Assembly (NCBI GenBank): GCA_050949415.1
Contig: JBMNFR010000006.1
Coordinates: forward strand, 310,001 to 374,000
Length of the DNA: 64,000 bases
Origin: JAAZKI01 sp012799905
GTDB lineage: Bacteria > Verrucomicrobiota > Lentisphaeria > Oligosphaerales > Oligosphaeraceae
Reading direction: 5' to 3'
Part shown: positions 60,465 to 64,000 of the stretch, piece after piece
Layout of the letters: each line of letters starts with the position of its first letter
Numbering within the stretch: the first letter of the stretch is position 1
Notes under the pieces: generated by a model
What the model saw: only the letters and a program-made list of their open reading frames with translations
Told to the model about the DNA's origin: nothing
Database searches by the model: none
Position numbers and translations under genes: made by a program

Positions 60465-61106
60465 ATGGGTAAGGTATTTAACATTAGTGCGAGTGATCGC
60501 GGCCAGGTTGGTTCAGCGAATTCACGTCGGTTGCGTCGTGCCGGCCAGATTCCGGTTGTCGTCTATGGTCACGGCAAGGCGGCGTCTCCGCTGAGCATTG
60601 ACTCTGCTCTGTTGGGGCAATTGCTGCAACATCCCGGCTTGGTCGAAATGACTTGTGACGACGGCAGCAAGCGGCTGACCATCCTGAAAGCGGCCCAGCG
60701 TCATCCGATTTCGAATGATATTCTCCATCTTGATTTCCAGGAAGTGAAGATGGATGAGCTGATCACCAGTGACGTCCGCCTGGTGGCGGAAGGCGAAGCG
60801 GCCGGCCTGCGTCAAGGCGGCCAGCTGGAGCAGGTTATGTTCGAATTGCAGATCGAATGCCTGCCAATGGATACGCCGGATATGATCAGAGTCGATGTCA
60901 GCGCCCTTGAGTTGGACGAGGCCCTGCATGTCCGCGACCTGGTTATGCCCGAGGGCGTGACCGCAGTCACAGACGGCGACTTGATGGTGTTCCAGGTACG
61001 CACGCCGAGGGCGGAGCTCCCCGAGGACGAAGAGGCCGAGGCTGCCGAGGACACCGATGCTGCCGATGCTGCAGAAGAGGAAGAGTCCGAGAAAGAAGAG
61101 AAATAA
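60465..61106 (+). CDS. rplY: 50S ribosomal protein bL25 (Ctc/TL5 form)
   Basis: A protein of 213 residues: an N-terminal L25 domain (NSRRLRRAGQIPVVVYGHG, LKAAQRHPISNDILHLDFQE) and the C-terminal Ctc/TL5 beta domain (MIRVDVSALELDEALHVRDL), then a very acidic tail (EDEEAEAAEDTDAADAAEEE). It binds 5S rRNA. The order prs, rplY/ctc, pth is common in bacteria. The 81-base gap after prs is AT-rich and may contain a separate promoter. Confidence 0.95.
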   Translation: MGKVFNISASDRGQVGSANSRRLRRAGQIPVVVYGHGKAASPLSIDSALLGQLLQHPGLVEMTCDDGSKRLTILKAAQRHPISNDILHLDFQEVKMDELITSDVRLVAEGEAAGLRQGGQLEQVMFELQIECLPMDTPDMIRVDVSALELDEALHVRDLVMPEGVTAVTDGDLMVFQVRTPRAELPEDEEAEAAEDTDAADAAEEEESEKEEK

Positions 61107-61205
61107 CCGCAGCTTCCGCCGGTGTGTCGCGGCCTAAGTCAGGCAGCGGTCACCACGGCCGTGCTTGCGGCTTCACGGTTTTGATAGTGTTTCGTAAATT
61201 TCAGG

Positions 61206-61880
61206 ATGATGGACTTCCCCGGCACAACGCGCGGCGTTTGCCAGCCGGCGAGAATACAGCTGGTGGTCTGCTTGGGCAATCCCGGTGATAAATACGCCGG
61301 AACCAGGCATAACGCCGGTTTTCTTGTGGCTGACCAGTTGCAAGCCGTGTCGACGTTTGATACGGCGACGCACTGGCAGCCGGCCTGCGGCGAACTGCGC
61401 AGCCTGACCCTGTATGGGGTTGACTGCCTGCTGCTGCGGCCTCTGGCCTACATGAACAACAGCGGCGAAGTGGTGAAGGAAGTGACGGAGCGATTCGGTT
61501 TCTCCCCGACCGAATTGATTGTCGTCAGCGATTGTCTTGACCTGCCTCTCGGCCGCCTCCGGATTCGCGCCGGCGGCAGCAGTGCAGGGCAGAAAGGCGT
61601 TGCATCCATTGTCCAACATCTGGAGACTGGGGCTTTCCCCCGCTTCCGGATCGGTATTGGGAGACCGCAGTCCACTGACATCGCCATCATAGATTATGTG
61701 CTGGCGCCGTGGGCTTCCGCTGAACAAGCGGTGGTCAGGCAAGTCGTCACGGTGGCGGCCAATTTGGTCGTCACGGTCCTCAAGCAAGGACTGAACGCGG
61801 CGATGAACCTGGGCAACCCCTGGGCGGCGGACAACATCAATGCCTCGGAAAAAGGAGAACCAAACGTTGAAAAAGTATGA
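61206..61880 (+). CDS. pth: peptidyl-tRNA hydrolase
   Basis: A protein of 224 residues, somewhat longer than E. coli Pth (194) because of an N-terminal extension of about 16 residues and a short C-terminal one. Blocks: LVVCLGNPGDKYAGTRHNAG with the catalytic His35, PLAYMNNSGEVVKE, SDCLDLPLGRLRIRAGGSSA and GQKGVASIVQHL. The segment that is usually GHNG in other Pth proteins reads GQKG. It recycles peptidyl-tRNA that drops off ribosomes. The real start is uncertain; two ATGs lie at 61206 and 61209. Its 3' end overlaps the start of rpsF. Confidence 0.93.
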   Translation: MMDFPGTTRGVCQPARIQLVVCLGNPGDKYAGTRHNAGFLVADQLQAVSTFDTATHWQPACGELRSLTLYGVDCLLLRPLAYMNNSGEVVKEVTERFGFSPTELIVVSDCLDLPLGRLRIRAGGSSAGQKGVASIVQHLETGAFPRFRIGIGRPQSTDIAIIDYVLAPWASAEQAVVRQVVTVAANLVVTVLKQGLNAAMNLGNPWAADNINASEKGEPNVEKV

Positions 61881-62274
61881 AGCCGTGTTTATTCTCGACC
61901 CACGCCGGGTTGAGAACAATGGCGAGGCGTTTTCGGCTGAGATCGAAGACGCGATTCGCAGCCTGGGCGGCACCGTAGTCCGCAGCGTCTGCCTTGAAAA
62001 GCGCGTATTCGCCCGCCCGATTGGCAAGAACAAGACCGGTATTTACTGGGACTATGTGATGGAATGCGGGCCCGAAGCAGTCGCTGCCCTGCATGACAAA
62101 TTCCGTTTGAATCAGACAGTGCTGCGTCTGGTGGTCTTTGAATATGTAGAAGGCCAGGACGACGATGTGTTCAAACCCCGTGACGAACATGACCGCGTCG
62201 TCCGGGATGAGAACTTCCAGGAAAATTTCGATCGTGACGAGAGGCCGTCTCGCAGCTCTCGCGAAGAGCGCTGA
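61867..62274 (+). CDS. rpsF: 30S ribosomal protein bS6
   Basis: A protein of 135 residues with the S6 fold: LKKYEAVFILDPRR, GGTVVRSVCLEKRVFARPI and FRLNQTVLRLVVFEYVEG. A hydrophilic, acidic C-terminal tail with Arg/Ser follows. I start at TTG 61867, where AAAGGAG lies about nine bases upstream and the family sequence begins; an in-frame ATG at 61840 lies inside pth and has no ribosome-binding site. S6 binds 16S rRNA with S18, whose gene follows after ssb, in the usual rpsF-ssb-rpsR-rplI order. Confidence 0.94.
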   Translation: MKKYEAVFILDPRRVENNGEAFSAEIEDAIRSLGGTVVRSVCLEKRVFARPIGKNKTGIYWDYVMECGPEAVAALHDKFRLNQTVLRLVVFEYVEGQDDDVFKPRDEHDRVVRDENFQENFDRDERPSRSSREER

Positions 62275-62329
62275 GGCCGTCTGGCTCGGCCGTGTTTGAC
62301 GGCTGTGCAACAAGCAGGGGGATGCAGAC

Positions 62330-63046
62330 ATGGCTGCTAATTTCAATAAAGTCTTCCTGATGGGTAACTTAACCCGTGACCCGGAGATGCGGACGCTGCC
62401 CAGCGGCACGGCTGTCTGCGCCTTTGGGGTGGCGACAAATCGGCAGTTCGTCAATGCTGCTGGTGTAACCCAGGAAGAAGTCTGTTTCGTTGACGTCAGC
62501 GCGTTTGGCCGCACCGGTGAGATTGTCGCGCAATATCTTCGCAAAGGGTCGCCCATCTTTGTAGAAGGGCGCCTTCGTTATGAACAGTGGGATGATCGTG
62601 AGACTGGCAAGAAGCGCAGCCGGCTGACGGTGACCGCTGAGCGCGTCCTCCTGATTGGCGGCGCACCGGGCGGGCGTGATGGCGGCTATGCTGAGGACGA
62701 GCAGGCCAATGCGGCCTATCCTCAGGGCGGCTGGCAGCCTCCGCAGGGTGGTGGCCCTCCGCCTCCGCAAGGCGGCTGGCAGCAACGCCAGCCTTACCAG
62801 CGCGGCCCGGCTGCTCCGAGTGGCGGCGGCTGGCAGCAACCACCGCAGGGTGGCCCTCCGCCTCCGCAGGGCGGCTGGCAGCAACCACCGCAGGGCGGTC
62901 AAGCGCCAAGTGCCCCCCAGGGCAATTGGCAGCCACCGCCGCCGCCGGCTTCGGACAGCCAGCCCCAGGCGCCAGTCGCACCGTCTATGCCTCAGTTTGA
63001 GCCGCTGCCCGAAGATGACAGCGGCGATGACGATCTGCCCTTTTGA
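62330..63046 (+). CDS. ssb: single-stranded DNA-binding protein with long Gly/Pro/Gln linker
   Basis: A protein of 238 residues with an OB-fold domain at 1-110 (MAANFNKVFLMGNLTRDPEM, FVDVSAFGRTGEIVAQYLRK, FVEGRLRYEQWDDRETGKKR). A repetitive linker (about 120-220, PQGGW/PPPPQGGWQQ units) and the conserved acidic tip DDDLPF follow; the tip recruits replication and repair proteins. It binds single-stranded DNA as a tetramer. The linker is longer and more repetitive than in E. coli SSB (178 residues). Its place between rpsF and rpsR is conserved in many bacteria. Confidence 0.95.
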   Translation: MAANFNKVFLMGNLTRDPEMRTLPSGTAVCAFGVATNRQFVNAAGVTQEEVCFVDVSAFGRTGEIVAQYLRKGSPIFVEGRLRYEQWDDRETGKKRSRLTVTAERVLLIGGAPGGRDGGYAEDEQANAAYPQGGWQPPQGGGPPPPQGGWQQRQPYQRGPAAPSGGGWQQPPQGGPPPPQGGWQQPPQGGQAPSAPQGNWQPPPPPASDSQPQAPVAPSMPQFEPLPEDDSGDDDLPF

Positions 63047-63134
63047 GGCCGTTCGCCGCTTATCCGATTGATAAATTGCATTTCATTTAAAAAACTAGAG
63101 TCTATACCCTAAAAATAGATAAGAGGATGTATCC

Positions 63135-63365
63135 ATGAAAGCCCAGAAACCGCGTCGTCGCCGCAAAGTTGTGCGGCAGAAGAATTGCCGCCTTTGCGAA
63201 AACAAGATTTTCAACATTGACTTTAAGGACGTGGAATTGCTCCGTCGTTTTCAGACCGAGGGTGGCAAGATTCTTCCGCGCCGCATCACTGGCAACTGCT
63301 TCAAGCACCAGAAGCTCCTGGCGGTTGCCGTCAAGCGGGCCCGCATTTTGGCTCTCGTTCTCTGA
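63135..63365 (+). CDS. rpsR: 30S ribosomal protein bS18
   Basis: A protein of 76 residues. The basic N-terminus KAQKPRRRRKVVRQKN is followed by C-x2-C (CRLC) and the S18 core FKDVELLRRFQTEGGKILPR, RITGNCFKHQKLLAVAVKRA and RILALVL. It forms a heterodimer with S6 on the 30S platform. The two N-terminal cysteines and a third near residue 54 suggest a zinc-binding form. Confidence 0.95.
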   Translation: MKAQKPRRRRKVVRQKNCRLCENKIFNIDFKDVELLRRFQTEGGKILPRRITGNCFKHQKLLAVAVKRARILALVL

Positions 63366-63389
63366 TACACCTGAAAGGAGCTGATAACG

Positions 63390-63875
63390 ATGTCTGTTCA
63401 ACTCATTCTCCGGGAAGATGTCGAAGGTTTGGGACGAATTGGCGACGAAGTGAATGTCTCCAAAGGCTATGCCCGTAATTATCTTCTGCCCCGCAATCTT
63501 GCCGAGCCGATCACCAAAGGGGCTCTGAAGCGCATTGAAGCCAAAAAACTGCTTATGCAGCAGCAGCATGAGGAACGCGTCAACGTCGCCAAAGCGATGG
63601 CTGAAAAGATCGCCAAGATGACCCTGGTGATTCCGATGGCCGCCGGCGAAAATGACAAGCTCTACGGCTCAGTCGGCCCCTCTCAGATCGCCGATGCGCT
63701 GCAAGCGCAGGGCATCGAAATCGAGCGCAATATCATTGCTCTTGACGAGCCGATCCGTGAACTGGGCTCCACCGAAGTCGAAATCAAGCTGCACAGTGAA
63801 GTCAAGGCGATTGCCAAAGTCAAAATCGTCCGCACTGACGACAAGACCGACGCTGCTGAGCCAGCTAAAGCTTGA
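63390..63875 (+). CDS. rplI: 50S ribosomal protein bL9
   Basis: A protein of 161 residues. The N-terminal L9 domain MSVQLILREDVEGLGRIGDE, VNVSKGYARNYLLPRNLAEP is followed by the long connecting helix and the C-terminal domain (LYGSVGPSQIADALQAQGIE, STEVEIKLHSEVKAIAKVKI). It binds 23S rRNA at the L1 stalk base. It is the last gene of the ribosomal cluster and is followed by a terminator. Confidence 0.96.
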   Translation: MSVQLILREDVEGLGRIGDEVNVSKGYARNYLLPRNLAEPITKGALKRIEAKKLLMQQQHEERVNVAKAMAEKIAKMTLVIPMAAGENDKLYGSVGPSQIADALQAQGIEIERNIIALDEPIRELGSTEVEIKLHSEVKAIAKVKIVRTDDKTDAAEPAKA

Positions 63876-63918
63876 CAATGCTGACGGCTTAACCGCAAGT
63901 TTTGCCCAAAAAAATACG

Positions 63919-63961
63919 CAGGCGCGCTTCCTTCCAACAAGGAGACGCGCCTGTTTTTTTA
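63919..63961 (+). terminator. rho-independent terminator after rplI
   Basis: CAGGCGCG (63919-63926) pairs with CGCGCCTG (63946-63953), and extra inner pairing of CTTCCTT with AAGGAG is possible. A run of eight T follows. It lies 43 bases after the rplI stop and ends the prs-to-rplI transcription unit. Confidence 0.95.
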
Positions 63962-64000
63962 CGGCGACATGTAGTGGCCCTGGAGGACGCTTGTGGTGGA

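Overview
The window looks like a chromosomal segment of a GC-rich, Gram-negative bacterium of the PVC superphylum, most likely Lentisphaerota (Victivallis/Oligosphaera-like). Pointers are a prepilin-type remnant with the H-X9-DG motif, a Bacteroides-type bifunctional fucokinase/GDP-fucose pyrophosphorylase, two ExbB/ExbD/TonB sets, an Mla-type lipid transporter, and intergenic repeats of the kind common in these phyla. This assignment is inference: there is no rRNA gene here, and I found no tRNA gene or CRISPR array.

Layout. 1-5.1 kb (minus strand): end of a GldA/GldF-like ABC operon, rsmD, then an ExbB-ExbD-TonB-like-zinc-ribbon operon. 5.3-8.0 kb: a decayed zone where two pseudogenes (an NFACT-R domain remnant and a multiply frameshifted AAA-ATPase/PD-(D/E)XK protein) lie between arrays of 7-bp repeats. 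8.1-10.8 kb: umuC overlapping a sigma-54 activator gene. 10.8-17.5 kb (minus): GH10-like secreted protein, sugar oxidoreductase, a second TolQ-TolR-TonB set, rsmA. 17.9-21 kb: GAF-PP2C phosphatase, yicC, rpsD. 21-24.1 kb: repeat-rich DNA, a truncated prepilin-like gene and an ISL3-type transposase. 24.2-36 kb (minus): class II aldolase and two very large adjacent membrane-anchored proteins (2463 and about 1191 residues) that appear to carry three copies of one ectodomain module. 36.4-38.3 kb: ceramidase-like gene overlapping umuD. 38.7-44.7 kb (minus): sugar isomerase-like protein, DegT aminotransferase, fkp. 45.1-51.1 kb (minus): nfu, valS, trmH-like, DEAD helicase, PqiC-like lipoprotein. 51.2-53.6 kb: a group II intron inside a palindromic intergenic element. 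53.7-59 kb (minus): MlaD/MlaF/MlaE-type transporter, an unknown acidic protein, icd. 59.4-63.9 kb (plus): prs, rplY, pth, rpsF, ssb, rpsR, rplI and a terminator.

The core genes are ordinary. The unusual material is intergenic. Several unrelated heptanucleotide tandem repeats (CGCCCCT, GAATTAT, AGCATTC, GTCCATT) recur. The G-rich strand of the GGGGCGA arrays reads out directly after stop codons three times. A conserved sequence with core GTATCAATRASTGACCGA sits upstream of umuC, the DegT gene and icd, in the same orientation as each gene and with a short-repeat array on its gene-distal side. These, and the two giant proteins, are the best candidates for something undescribed.
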